64,000 bases of DNA from Bacillus sp. NTK074B (GCF_017303375.1 NZ_JAFKOH010000006.1:231658-295657), one strand, 5' to 3'. Shown: positions 41,188-48,461, counted from the stretch's first letter. Made by a program: numbers and translations. The notes: generated from the sequence alone by a model not told the origin.

Positions 41188-41216
41188 ATTATTTCAAATT
41201 AGCAGGGGATTCACAA
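41188..41216 (-). promoter_or_regulatory. promoter-family motif for the 57-aa membrane gene
   Basis: TTGTGA (41211-41216), 17 bases, AATAAT (41188-41193), TTTGA before and TGGAA after the -10. Confidence 0.75.
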
Positions 41217-41295
41217 TCTTTTTTTATAATTTTTTCTGGAAGCATAGTGGTGGTTTAACAATCAAAACAAGCGTAAAAGGAGCTAGGTGCTCCCC

Positions 41296-41907
41296 TCAGA
41301 CTTTTAAATTCTCTGTATCGATTCCAGCGTCCTGCAACTTCAGATCTGCCTCATTCTCAATGATGTCCTTGAATGTCTGCAATGCACCATCAAACTCGAC
41401 ATGCTTATCCATCATAAAGCTCATTTTATGTTCGATTTCAAGCCATGTTGAAATGTCTGCTTCATTATGCTGGATCTGGGCTTCCAATTTATCCAACGCA
41501 TTGGCGACTTTGGCTTCGTATGTTTCTTTCTCTTCAAACTCATGCCACAGTTCATAAAACTCTTTTCCTAACCGATCGTCTAACATATCCCTAATTCTCT
41601 CAATGGACATCCTCTCATTGAGTGCCTTTTGTTCCCTCGCCGCTGCGTCATTCAACGTATCAAACGCCGGAATGTCCCCGACTTCCGCTTCGACAAGATC
41701 ATGAATGATGATCATCTTTAATAATTTCTCCGAATCCACTTTTTGCGTTAAGTAAGGTTCCATCAGCATGGCCATCAGGGAGACTCTCCACGTATGTTCG
41801 GCCACGCTTTCCTGTCTGCCGTTCGAGAGCCAGCTGTGCCTCATTTCGGATTTCAGCTTTTCTCCCAGTTTGATGAGTGTCAAGATGTTTACAAGATCTG
41901 TCTTCAT
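41296..41907 (-). CDS. YfbR-like HD-domain 5'-nucleotidase
   Basis: 203 residues. The HD metal site shows His38 in VAEHTWR, His69-Asp70 in IIIHDLVEAEVGD and a downstream conserved Asp (AKVANALDKLEAQIQ). This is the YfbR/HDDC2-like family of deoxynucleoside 5'-monophosphatases. Start at ATG 41907, behind AAGGGGAAT; longer in-frame starts run through an AT/CT-rich leader. Upstream at 42065-42093 lies a weaker relative of the promoter motif (TTATCA, 17 bases, AATAAA). Confidence 0.8.
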   Translation of the reverse strand: MKTDLVNILTLIKLGEKLKSEMRHSWLSNGRQESVAEHTWRVSLMAMLMEPYLTQKVDSEKLLKMIIIHDLVEAEVGDIPAFDTLNDAAAREQKALNERMSIERIRDMLDDRLGKEFYELWHEFEEKETYEAKVANALDKLEAQIQHNEADISTWLEIEHKMSFMMDKHVEFDGALQTFKDIIENEADLKLQDAGIDTENLKV

Positions 41908-42125
41908 ATAATATTCCCCTTCTTTATTCTCCGCTTCTGGCTTCTGATCTGACCCCGGTGATTGATTTCGTCCTCCAAGACGTGAAGCCAGAGGTAGTAA
42001 TTGTTTCCCGGCGTCCTCTCCAAATTCCAATCCCTCCCCTTCAATCCAGGATTCATTTTACCAATTTATTCAAAATATAGTAGACTGATAATTTCATAGA
42101 AGGAGTGGTATAATGGAGATAGATA

Positions 42126-42156
42126 CGAAAAAGACAGCCTCGGCTGTCTTTTTTTA
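42126..42156 (-). terminator. terminator of the 42193-43445 operon
   Basis: AAAGACAGCC GA GGCTGTCTTT hairpin with T runs on both strands. Confidence 0.85.
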
Positions 42157-42192
42157 TATCTACAAGAGGGTGAATGCGAGTGGTATCCCATT

Positions 42193-42660
42193 TCATTTAA
42201 TGATCTTAGCCAACCCTAAAGCGAGATGTTCCCAAAGTATTTTTTCGACGATTTCCCCTTTTGTTTCATCACATTCAACAATAAGAATAACCTCGGATTG
42301 CTTTCCTTTCAGTCGTTGCTCCCCCTTATTCGTCGTGTAGGCAAGGAACAATCGAATGATCAACCCAATCATAAAACCTCCAACAGCACCGATTAACCCC
42401 CAATAGATCGGCCCCCACTTCAGTTCAAATCCGATGCTTGCCGTGATGACGGCCAGGGCGGTGGCAAGTGGCATGGCAATATCGATCAGCGACATACCGT
42501 CTGACCGGTGCAGCGTATCAAACAGTTTTCTGTTTTCTTTACGATTATCAAGTGGGACTGCGTATATACTCTCCTTTTTGATTCCTATTTTCTCTAAATT
42601 CGAAATGGCGATTTCTAAGTAGATATGATTTTCAAAAGTGGAAAACACCTGCATATTCAT
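42193..42660 (-). CDS. membrane protein of unknown function with soluble flanks
   Basis: 155 residues: an N-terminal soluble part (about 1-55), two Gly-rich helices (about 60-80 and 85-108, GPIYWGLIGAVGGFMIGLII) and a C-terminal soluble domain ending LALGLAKIIK. Overall arrangement resembles Bacillus general-stress-like proteins with a Gly-zipper hairpin, but I cannot name a family. The ATG overlaps the stop of the upstream gene (ATGA). Confidence 0.55.
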   Translation of the reverse strand: MNMQVFSTFENHIYLEIAISNLEKIGIKKESIYAVPLDNRKENRKLFDTLHRSDGMSLIDIAMPLATALAVITASIGFELKWGPIYWGLIGAVGGFMIGLIIRLFLAYTTNKGEQRLKGKQSEVILIVECDETKGEIVEKILWEHLALGLAKIIK

Positions 42661-43445
42661 ATGAGTTTTTTTCCTTTCAACAAGCGAAATGTTTTTCCTT
42701 GATAATGCTCTATCAGAAACCGCCTCTGTTCTTTCTCGTAAAGCTTATTATTCTCGACGGTATTCATATACGCATCAACAATTGCAAAACCATATAAGGA
42801 AGGGAACATTAGAAGCCACTCAGGATTCAGCACATCTGTAGCCTTCTCTATTTCCCCTAAAAAGAGAAGGGAAACGCCTTCTAACATGTGGGAATAATAA
42901 AAGAAAATGATACTCCAGATAATCACAACAAATGCCGTCACGATCCGATGGACGTAAAGCTGCCCCAAACCGGGCATGAATAAGGACCAGAGAGCGGCTA
43001 GTAATGGGTTCCGCTTGTCTAAATAATTGATCTCCAATGCCCCGATGCTAAAGGAATTGATTTGGTGTTCTTCTCGTTCTGTTAAGATATACACGTTATT
43101 CAAGTCAACGGTCGTCCGATAACTATCCCAGATCGCAAAGATGTATACAGGTATGTAAATCAACAGCCACCGCGTATCCAAAACCTCTTTGGCCATGGGG
43201 ATGTTTCCCTGAAAGGAGTAGATCATCGCCAGGTTTACATGAGCCTTCAAATTGATGACCACTTCCCAGGTCAGTAATAAATATCCCCTGATATATTTAG
43301 ACAACAGCAAATGACCGAAACCCGGGAAAGACACCGACCACCACGCAATGATATAAGGGTTTCTTAGATGGATCTGGGTCGTTCCCAAAATGCTGACATG
43401 AGCTTTATACCTTCTTGCCGTATTATCGTTCGAATAATTATCCAA
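42657..43445 (-). CDS. membrane protein with an internal duplication
   Basis: 262 residues. Two homologous halves: residues about 28-118 (RNPYIIAWWSVSFPGFGHLL ... WLLIYIPVYIFAIWDSYRTT) and about 143-234 (RNPLLAALWSLFMPGLGQLY ... WLLMFPSLYGFAIVDAYMNT). Each half has the PGxGxL motif of TM2-like helical hairpins. Function unknown; forms an operon with the 42193 gene. Confidence 0.6.
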   Translation of the reverse strand: MDNYSNDNTARRYKAHVSILGTTQIHLRNPYIIAWWSVSFPGFGHLLLSKYIRGYLLLTWEVVINLKAHVNLAMIYSFQGNIPMAKEVLDTRWLLIYIPVYIFAIWDSYRTTVDLNNVYILTEREEHQINSFSIGALEINYLDKRNPLLAALWSLFMPGLGQLYVHRIVTAFVVIIWSIIFFYYSHMLEGVSLLFLGEIEKATDVLNPEWLLMFPSLYGFAIVDAYMNTVENNKLYEKEQRRFLIEHYQGKTFRLLKGKKLI

Positions 43446-43535
43446 TAAGAGTCCATCCTCATACGTTCAATATTGCTCTTATTTTTCCATACTTTAAAAC
43501 ATTTATGAAAAAAGTTTCTTGGTCAGGTCCCTTGG

Positions 43536-43690
43536 CTAGGATTCGCCGTAAGAATGGACGGCTTCCACTTCATGTAATTTCATCAAAAATTCTTTGGCCC
43601 GCTTCGGCACTTCCGAACTAAAATCAGCAAAGGCTCCTTTCCTTTTAATCCTTCGACACGAAACATTTTTCTCATTTATTTAACTGTCAT
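43536..43690 (-). pseudogene. small decayed reading frame
   Basis: GGGAGGGG and ATG 43690 start a four-codon peptide that stops at once. Two other frames are open nearby: a frame without ATG (GAFADFSSEVPKRAKEFLMK, then LHEVEAVHSYGES) to a TAG at 43536, and MRKMFRVEGLKGKEPLLILV. The first looks like the end of a real protein; frameshifts would join them. Remnant of an unknown small gene. Confidence 0.35.
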
Positions 43691-43744
43691 GTATACCCCT
43701 CCCTAACACGTACATTTTACCATCATTTCCCTTTTGATATCATA

Positions 43745-43782
43745 AAAAAGCTTCCCACCTAAAAAGATGAGAAGCTCTCCTC
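43745..43782 (-). terminator. terminator of the MFS gene
   Basis: GAGCTTCTCATC TTTTTAG GTGGGAAGC hairpin (with G-U pairs) followed by TTTTTT on the minus strand. Confidence 0.75.
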
Positions 43783-44976
43783 CTATGCCTGTCCCTTCAT
43801 TTTCACCCTCTGACCAACCAGATACCCACCAGCGAGTACAAAGAAAATCACGAGCAGCCAGGCAAACCCGTCGGTAAATCCCATCCGTTCGATCGCGTAG
43901 CCGAAGAGCGGGAAGCTGATCATGATCACAAAGCTCTCCATCAAGCCGATCAGGGAAAGGAAAGTCGACCGTATATTGCTCTTCAAAAAGCTTTGTACAA
44001 ACGAGCTGAAGATCGGTTCGAACAAACTTAACAGCTGAGCGAGGATCAGGAACGACAGCAGGATCGCCCAGTCCGTCGAAAAGATGAACAACACGAAAAA
44101 CACAAGGAAAAGTCCTAATCCGTAATACAGGATGTTGAAGAACTTGAATCGTTCTTCCACCTTGTACGCAATCTTTGCCATGACAACACCGAGGAGGCCT
44201 TCAATCGTGAAGACAGCTCCTACGACGATGGATGAATAACCGAGTTCCACGAAATATTCCTGTCCGTAGAATACCATGATCACCATGACCGCACTTGCCA
44301 GAATAAAAAGAACAACCGGTGCGTGAATAGTCCTGTTGTTCCTCCACACATTTACCCCTAGCCGGAATTGATGGCCCCACTGGTTGTACCAGCGTCCGCT
44401 GATTTCTTCGGTCTTCTCCCGCTCTGGTTCTTTCATGAACAGAAGAGGAATGACCGCCAGGATGTGGGTGATAATCGTACATCCATAAACCCATTCCCAG
44501 CTCACTTCTGCCATAAAGCCGCCAAGGAATTTCGCGAGGCTCAGGGATAGCAGGGAAATCGCCGTCATGCTTCCAATGACCCGCGTATAATCCTTTTCCC
44601 GATTCTCATTTTTCAACGTGTCATAAGCAAATGCCTGCTCGGCCCCCGAATGAAGGGTGACCATGAGCCCCATGGACAGGAACGCCAACGTGAATAGTGA
44701 GAACGAGCCGCTCATCAGCATGAACAATCCGTAAAGCAGACTGAACACATTCCCGATCACAAGGCTTACCTTCCTCCCGTATAAATCAGCAATCATCCCT
44801 GTCGGTACTTCGAATAACACGATGGCCAAATGGAGCAGGGCCTCAAGGATCCCGACTTCACCTAAGGTCATCCCCTTGTCGCCAAGATAGATGACCCATA
44901 ACGCCCGGTCGAAAAACAGTTGGGAAAAAAATAAATAAACATAGAGCAGATATATGTTGTTTTTAATTTTCATCAT
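43783..44976 (-). CDS. MFS transporter (drug-efflux-like)
   Basis: About 397 residues with twelve helices. The motif A loop GMIADLYGRKVSLVIG (about 62-77) and EVPTGM before it identify an MFS antiporter of the drug:H+ type; the two halves and a mid-protein basic loop (EPEREKTEE) are present. Substrate unknown. Start at ATG 44976 behind GAGG ten bases upstream. The gene lacks a recognisable promoter close by: it appears to be read from a leader carrying two terminator-like hairpins and a 33-codon ORF. Confidence 0.85.
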   Translation of the reverse strand: MMKIKNNIYLLYVYLFFSQLFFDRALWVIYLGDKGMTLGEVGILEALLHLAIVLFEVPTGMIADLYGRKVSLVIGNVFSLLYGLFMLMSGSFSLFTLAFLSMGLMVTLHSGAEQAFAYDTLKNENREKDYTRVIGSMTAISLLSLSLAKFLGGFMAEVSWEWVYGCTIITHILAVIPLLFMKEPEREKTEEISGRWYNQWGHQFRLGVNVWRNNRTIHAPVVLFILASAVMVIMVFYGQEYFVELGYSSIVVGAVFTIEGLLGVVMAKIAYKVEERFKFFNILYYGLGLFLVFFVLFIFSTDWAILLSFLILAQLLSLFEPIFSSFVQSFLKSNIRSTFLSLIGLMESFVIMISFPLFGYAIERMGFTDGFAWLLVIFFVLAGGYLVGQRVKMKGQA

Positions 44977-44997
44977 TTCACTTCGTCCTCTCATAAC

Positions 44998-45090
44998 AAA
45001 AAAATAAACAGGCTCGGACGGGTTGGGTTTCAGCTGCTGAAAATCCTTTGAAATTCAGCAGCTGAATAAACACACGTTTCCCATCGAGCC
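44998..45090 (-). terminator. large leader hairpin with U-run (T2) before the MFS gene
   Basis: Outer pairs GGCTCG (45011-45016) with CGAGCC (45085-45090) enclose two copies of the palindrome TTCAGCWGCTGAA (about 45030-45066) that pair with each other, and the minus-strand transcript then runs into TGTTTATTTTTTTG, 22 bases before the start codon region. Either a second attenuator, or, as DNA, a pair of operator palindromes. Confidence 0.6.
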
Positions 45091-45103
45091 GCCGGAATTG
45101 CGC

Positions 45104-45136
45104 AAAAAAAGCCATAGGGAATCATTCCCCATGGCT
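45104..45136 (-). terminator. leader terminator T1 before the MFS gene
   Basis: AGCCATGGGGAA TGA TTCCCTATGGCT hairpin (one mismatch) followed by seven Ts on the minus strand. It sits between the leader ORF and the MFS gene. Confidence 0.8.
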
Positions 45137-45181
45137 GTCGCTATTTTAGGAAATCATACACTCGTTCATCACTATGAAAAT

Positions 45182-45283
45182 TCAGCTAAAAAAGGACAGA
45201 CGTGTCCCGAGGACGGCTGAAATTCCAATAATAGACATCATTAATAGTTGGTATTTTTTGATGTCTACAGTGAACGTATGCAT
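45182..45283 (-). CDS. 33-codon leader ORF upstream of the MFS gene
   Basis: MHTFTVDIKKYQLLMMSIIG, then ISAVLGTRLSFFS. A strong GGAGG lies seven bases before the ATG (45283). Promoter to ORF to terminator T1 to MFS gene is the usual order of antibiotic-inducible leader attenuators. A stand-alone small hydrophobic protein is the alternative. Confidence 0.6.
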   Translation of the reverse strand: MHTFTVDIKKYQLLMMSIIGISAVLGTRLSFFS

Positions 45284-45318
45284 GATATTCCCTCCTTTAT
45301 ACTATAAGATTCTATTTC

Positions 45319-45347
45319 ATTATAGCTTTCTTCCTTTTTTTGGACAA
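45319..45347 (-). promoter_or_regulatory. sigmaA promoter of the MFS leader
   Basis: TTGTCC (45342-45347), 17 bases, TATAAT (45319-45324) on the minus strand, start near 45312, about 340 bases before the MFS start codon. Confidence 0.8.
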
Positions 45348-45359
45348 GAGAAGATTTTT

Positions 45360-45388
45360 CATATCACCTGGCAGTACCGTTCATACTA
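45360..45388 (+). promoter_or_regulatory. sigmaG/sigmaF-like promoter
   Basis: CATA (45360-45363), 18 bases, CATACTA (45382-45388), matching the forespore sigma -10 CATnnTA. It is 25 bases before the SASP-like gene. Confidence 0.5.
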
Positions 45389-45412
45389 ATGGCTTAAGGA
45401 GGTGATCGGTTA

Positions 45413-45553
45413 ATGAAAAAGCCTAATCAAACGAATATGAAGACCACGGCATCAGGTACGGACCCACAGCAGGTGAAAAAACAAATTCAAAAAGATGTAG
45501 CGGCAGGACAGGGTGCGATAACTTCCCGGGAAGCAGGAGCCATGCGGGATTAA
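45413..45553 (+). CDS. small gamma-type-SASP-like protein (46 aa)
   Basis: MKKPNQTNMKTTASGTDPQQ, then VKKQIQKDVAAGQGAITSRE and AGAMRD. Highly polar, no hydrophobic core. The SGTDPQQVKKQ segment resembles the SGTNxQEVKQQN repeats of gamma-type small acid-soluble spore proteins, and a forespore-type promoter lies upstream. Ribosome site AAGGAGGTGATC is a complete match to the 16S anti-SD. Terminator at 45562. SASP identity is an inference. Confidence 0.55.
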   Translation: MKKPNQTNMKTTASGTDPQQVKKQIQKDVAAGQGAITSREAGAMRD

Positions 45554-45561
45554 TGAAGCAG

Positions 45562-45591
45562 AGGGGCGATCTCATCGTCCCCTTTTTTCTT
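45562..45591 (+). terminator. terminator of the SASP-like gene
   Basis: AGGGGCGAT CTC ATCGTCCCCT followed by six Ts on the plus strand. Confidence 0.85.
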
Positions 45592-45663
45592 CCAAAAAGG
45601 AAATGATTTAAGGTAGAATGTCCGAATCAGATGTCTTATAATAAGGGGAAGGAGGTGAGAGAA

Positions 45664-46239
45664 ATGGAAAAGCAGATACTTGAAATTCTGTTGGATTTAC
45701 ACGGTGAGATGAAAGAAGTACGCACTGACATGAAGGAATTTCGAAGTGAGCTGAAGACGACTCAAGCTGATGTTCGCAGCATCCGTACTGATTTAAAACA
45801 GACTCAAGCGGACGTGAGCAGTATCCGTTCTGATCTGAAACAAACTCAAGCTGACGTCCGCAACATTCGTTCTGACTTGAAAGAAACTCAAGCTGACGTC
45901 CGCAACATTCGTTCCGACTTGAAAGAAACTCAAGCTGATGTCCGCAACATGAGTTCCGATTTGAAAGAAACTCAAGATGACGTCCGCAACATTCGTTTCG
46001 ACTTGAAAGAAACTCAAGCTGATGTCCGCAACATGAGTTCCGATTTGAAAGAAACTCAAGCTGATGTGAAGGAAATCAAGGAAACCGTCAACCGGATTGA
46101 AGCCTCACAAACCGAAGATGTCATTGCGATGCTAAAAGTGACGCGGCAAAGCATAGAGTCTGAATTTCACTATACGAATACAAGAATGACTGACTTGGAT
46201 AAGCGGGTCTTCAATCTTGAAAACCGGGTAGAGAGGTAG
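45664..46239 (+). CDS. coiled-coil protein with 14-residue tandem repeats
   Basis: 191 residues. About seven copies of a 14-residue unit (KETQADVRNIRSDL and variants) run from residue 30 to 137, giving a long regular coiled coil, flanked by MEKQILEILLDLHGEMKEVR and a C-terminal helix (RQSIESEFHYTNTRMTDLDK, then RVFNLENRVER). No signal or membrane segment. Function unknown; such repeats occur in structural or phage-tail-like coiled coils and in some cytoskeletal proteins. Start at 45664 behind GGAGGTG. Confidence 0.7.
   Translation: MEKQILEILLDLHGEMKEVRTDMKEFRSELKTTQADVRSIRTDLKQTQADVSSIRSDLKQTQADVRNIRSDLKETQADVRNIRSDLKETQADVRNMSSDLKETQDDVRNIRFDLKETQADVRNMSSDLKETQADVKEIKETVNRIEASQTEDVIAMLKVTRQSIESEFHYTNTRMTDLDKRVFNLENRVER
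45753..46070 (+). repeat. 42-bp tandem repeats inside the coiled-coil gene
   Basis: Seven or so near-identical 42-bp units with an alternating two-unit pattern (NIRSDL then NMSSDL), so an 84-bp unit appears duplicated. Copy number is likely to vary between strains without breaking the frame. Confidence 0.85.
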
Positions 46240-46309
46240 TGCATATTAGCACTTGTCTACTACTCAGTCCCACCAAAATCCCTCCGTTCCCCTCACTATT
46301 GTATGCCAC

Positions 46310-46504
46310 TTAATGCTGTTTTCTTTTCCACTTATACGGCTTTTCAGCCCAATGAAATAACCATACCAATAAGAACATAGAGACACATATTGCACAATCT
46401 TCTATCCATCTGACTTCTCCGTTCTTGATCCATTGATAGAGGATGGCTATTACGAAATAGATCAGGGGAAGTTGGATGCTTTTTTTTATCATGGTCATGC
46501 ACAC
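46310..46504 (-). CDS. small membrane protein of unknown function
   Basis: About 64 residues with two helices (about 12-30 and 38-54) and a basic end KPYKWKRKQH. AAAGG precedes the ATG, but several starts within nine codons are possible. No family recognised. Confidence 0.4.
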   Translation of the reverse strand: MCMTMIKKSIQLPLIYFVIAILYQWIKNGEVRWIEDCAICVSMFLLVWLFHWAEKPYKWKRKQH

Positions 46505-46551
46505 CTTTTTTGATTTATATATAGAGTAAAGGAAAGATGTCCTTCTTCATG

Positions 46552-46767
46552 CTATAATCTACCCTCTTTCATCCATTTCACAATACTATAACTACCGAGA
46601 ATGGTTATAACGAATAGAAAAATCATCGCCAACACCCATATGTCCAGCCGGTTAATGGCTTCTAATCCCTCTACATTTTACGCTATAAAAATGGTTCCTC
46701 CTGCAAACATCAGCTAACAAAACACATTCGGAACGATCCATGCCAGCCTTTGTTTTGTAATTTTCAA
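46552..46767 (-). pseudogene. two-helix membrane protein gene with two in-frame stops
   Basis: A TTG at 46767 behind AAGGAG opens a 71-codon frame (KITKQRLAWIVPNVFC, then LMFAGGTIFIA, then NVEGLEAINRLDIWVLAMIF) that reads well throughout except for a TAG and a TAA between these blocks. Two separate nonsense changes in one frame point to a genuine pseudogene rather than a sequencing error. Confidence 0.6.
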
Positions 46768-46772
46768 GCTGT

Positions 46773-47330
46773 TCACTCCTTCACGTCAGGTTTCCTTCTG
46801 TTAAAGATCAGCCAAATGAAAAATACTAAGCATACGCTCAGTAGGACTTTCCCTTTCCAGTTCCAAACGAGGACCTGCTGAATCGAATAGGCTTCAATGA
46901 CCAGAGCCGGCATTTTCCCAATCGTGCTCGCTATGGAATAGTTGATGATCCCGACTTTACTGATGGCAGCAGCCAATGTCACCAGACCGGATGGAATAAA
47001 AGGAAAGATCCTGAAGGCAATGATCAGGCAAAAAGCTTCTACTGCCTGGGAGTTCTGTAATCGTGTCAGCAACCCGTTGTTTATCTCCTTATGATGAAAT
47101 AACTTCTTGATGCCCTTGCGATATAAATAAAAACTGACGATTGCCCCCAGCGCTTCTCCTGCGATTGAAACAGCCAATCCTTTTTCAAATCCGAAAAAAG
47201 TGATATTCACAGCCGTAATCACGACGCTCGGCAGGACACCTAGAACACTGATGATGATGTTTAGGAGAATACTTAATGCGATGGCAAAGATGCCTAATGT
47301 GTTGAACCATTCTAAGAGGTGTGTTTCCAT
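46773..47330 (-). CDS. TVP38/TMEM64-family (VTT domain) membrane protein
   Basis: 185 residues with about five helices. VLGVLPSVVITAVNITFFGF, EALGAIVSFYLYRKG and FRIFPFIPSGLVTLAAAISK carry the VTT (DedA/SNARE-associated) re-entrant-loop pattern. Possibly a lipid scramblase/flippase by family. The 47344 gene lies just upstream. Confidence 0.8.
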   Translation of the reverse strand: METHLLEWFNTLGIFAIALSILLNIIISVLGVLPSVVITAVNITFFGFEKGLAVSIAGEALGAIVSFYLYRKGIKKLFHHKEINNGLLTRLQNSQAVEAFCLIIAFRIFPFIPSGLVTLAAAISKVGIINYSIASTIGKMPALVIEAYSIQQVLVWNWKGKVLLSVCLVFFIWLIFNRRKPDVKE

Positions 47331-47343
47331 TGTGCTACGCTCC

Positions 47344-47559
47344 TTATGATGCTGTCCTGTCGATTTTTCTGCTTAATTGTTCAACCCATGAAACCTTTCG
47401 TTCTCCTTGAATAAATCCTTCAATGAAGTGAGGAACCTTAAACCTGAATAGTGAAATGATAAAACCAATAGCCAATCCTTTTATTGTGAGATTTTTCTTA
47501 GAGTTGCCGATAAAGTACACGATTAATCCAATCATCAAGACAATGATTCGGGAAACCAT
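47344..47559 (-). CDS. small membrane protein of unknown function
   Basis: 71 residues with one N-terminal helix (about 3-18) and a second weak one (about 27-40) followed by an amphipathic tail. The ribosome site AAAGGATAA lies at the end of the upstream reading frame. No family recognised. Confidence 0.45.
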   Translation of the reverse strand: MVSRIIVLMIGLIVYFIGNSKKNLTIKGLAIGFIISLFRFKVPHFIEGFIQGERKVSWVEQLSRKIDRTAS

Positions 47560-47566
47560 AGAGAAA

Positions 47567-47794
47567 TTATCCTTTCATATGTTGCTTAAAATCAAAAATA
47601 CCTATCGTTCCACAAACTACTACGCCCATTCCTAAAAGAACAGTAAGGATCCAATTCTCTCCCCAACTTGTCACACACGTGAACAAATTACATAATGCAA
47701 TAGCCAGACATCCATATTTCGCACTCCATTTGGCCGGTTCGGAAGTTCTATAAGCGTTTTGTTTTCCGGGTCGGTTTCTAAGTCCGTTTCTAAT
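47567..47794 (-). CDS. membrane protein reading frame with an ATT in the start position
   Basis: 75 codons from 47794 to a TAA at 47567: IRNGLRNRPGKQNAYRTSEP, then AKWSAKYGCLAIALCNLFTC and a Gly-rich second helix. No ATG, GTG or TTG is available. The ATT overlaps the upstream stop as TGATT, exactly where TGATG coupling would be expected, so a start codon mutated from ATG is likely; GAGG lies five bases upstream. May be weakly translated or dead. Confidence 0.45.
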   Translation of the reverse strand: MRNGLRNRPGKQNAYRTSEPAKWSAKYGCLAIALCNLFTCVTSWGENWILTVLLGMGVVVCGTIGIFDFKQHMKG

Positions 47795-48099
47795 CAGGAC
47801 CTCATCTGATTTCTCATCACATACACACTGAGGACAATGGCTGAAACTCCTATCAGGACCCCGAATACTTTTCCCGTAAAGGGGCCAATAAATTCAAGAG
47901 CAAACGGTAGAACCATCGTCATGACACCGACTATCATTATATATAAGCCAAATATCTTCGCAAGTTTCTCTTTGTCCCCTTTGTATGCATCATCCTGATA
48001 GCCGGCAATGAAACTGAGTTTTTTCTTTACCCGGATTAAATATCCAATGTAGACAATCATAAGTCCCACGCATAAGCAAAGGATAAAGGGTAGGTACAT
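47794..48099 (-). CDS. DUF3784-like membrane protein
   Basis: 101 residues with three helices. The cytoplasmic loop KKKLSFIAGYQDDAYKGDKE fits DUF3784 (YIAGY...KYD-type) proteins of Bacillales. First gene of a run of overlapping small genes down to the VTT gene. Good GGAGG. Confidence 0.6.
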   Translation of the reverse strand: MYLPFILCLCVGLMIVYIGYLIRVKKKLSFIAGYQDDAYKGDKEKLAKIFGLYIMIVGVMTMVLPFALEFIGPFTGKVFGVLIGVSAIVLSVYVMRNQMRS

Positions 48100-48263
48100 A
48101 GGGAGTTCCTCCTAAAATAGTTCAATCATCATATGATTTTTTTATCCTTGCACTTTATTTCTATATATAACAGGAAAATACAACCCGAAGTCTTATAGTA
48201 TGATAAGCATAGATTAATGGTATTCTCTAACAATAAGAGCTCTACTTCAAGGAGGTGTAAACA

Positions 48264-48461
48264 ATGGCTGAGATAAGTGACGGAACGAAAGTCATCAAGG
48301 ATGGAGGCGGCCAGGGGGGTGTCACCTGGAAAGAAGCCTCCCGGAGTACTTCGGGCAGTTATACCATCGTCTTATATGTAAGCGCGAATGGTGGAAGCCA
48401 GTGGAAAAGGGTTACGTATGACAACAGTGGAAAAACCGTGAAAGTGGTCTACGGTAACTAA
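48264..48461 (+). CDS. small soluble protein of unknown function
   Basis: 65 residues, MAEISDGTKVIKDGGGQGGV, then TWKEASRSTSGSYTIVLYVS and a beta-rich end with ANGGSQWKRVTYDNSGKTVK. Strong AAGGAGG, terminator right after. Perhaps an OB- or SH3-like small beta protein. No family recognised. Confidence 0.6.
   Translation: MAEISDGTKVIKDGGGQGGVTWKEASRSTSGSYTIVLYVSANGGSQWKRVTYDNSGKTVKVVYGN

Noticed and set aside
42105..42156. Plus-strand promoter-like TGG-TATAAT directly before a terminator hairpin
   Set aside because: A transcript would be only about 30 bases; the hairpin is adequately explained as the terminator of the minus-strand operon.
45793..46059. Long open frame on the minus strand opposite the coiled-coil repeats
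   Set aside because: It is the mirror of the 42-bp repeats and has no ribosome site; the plus-strand frame has a start, site and full coiled-coil logic.
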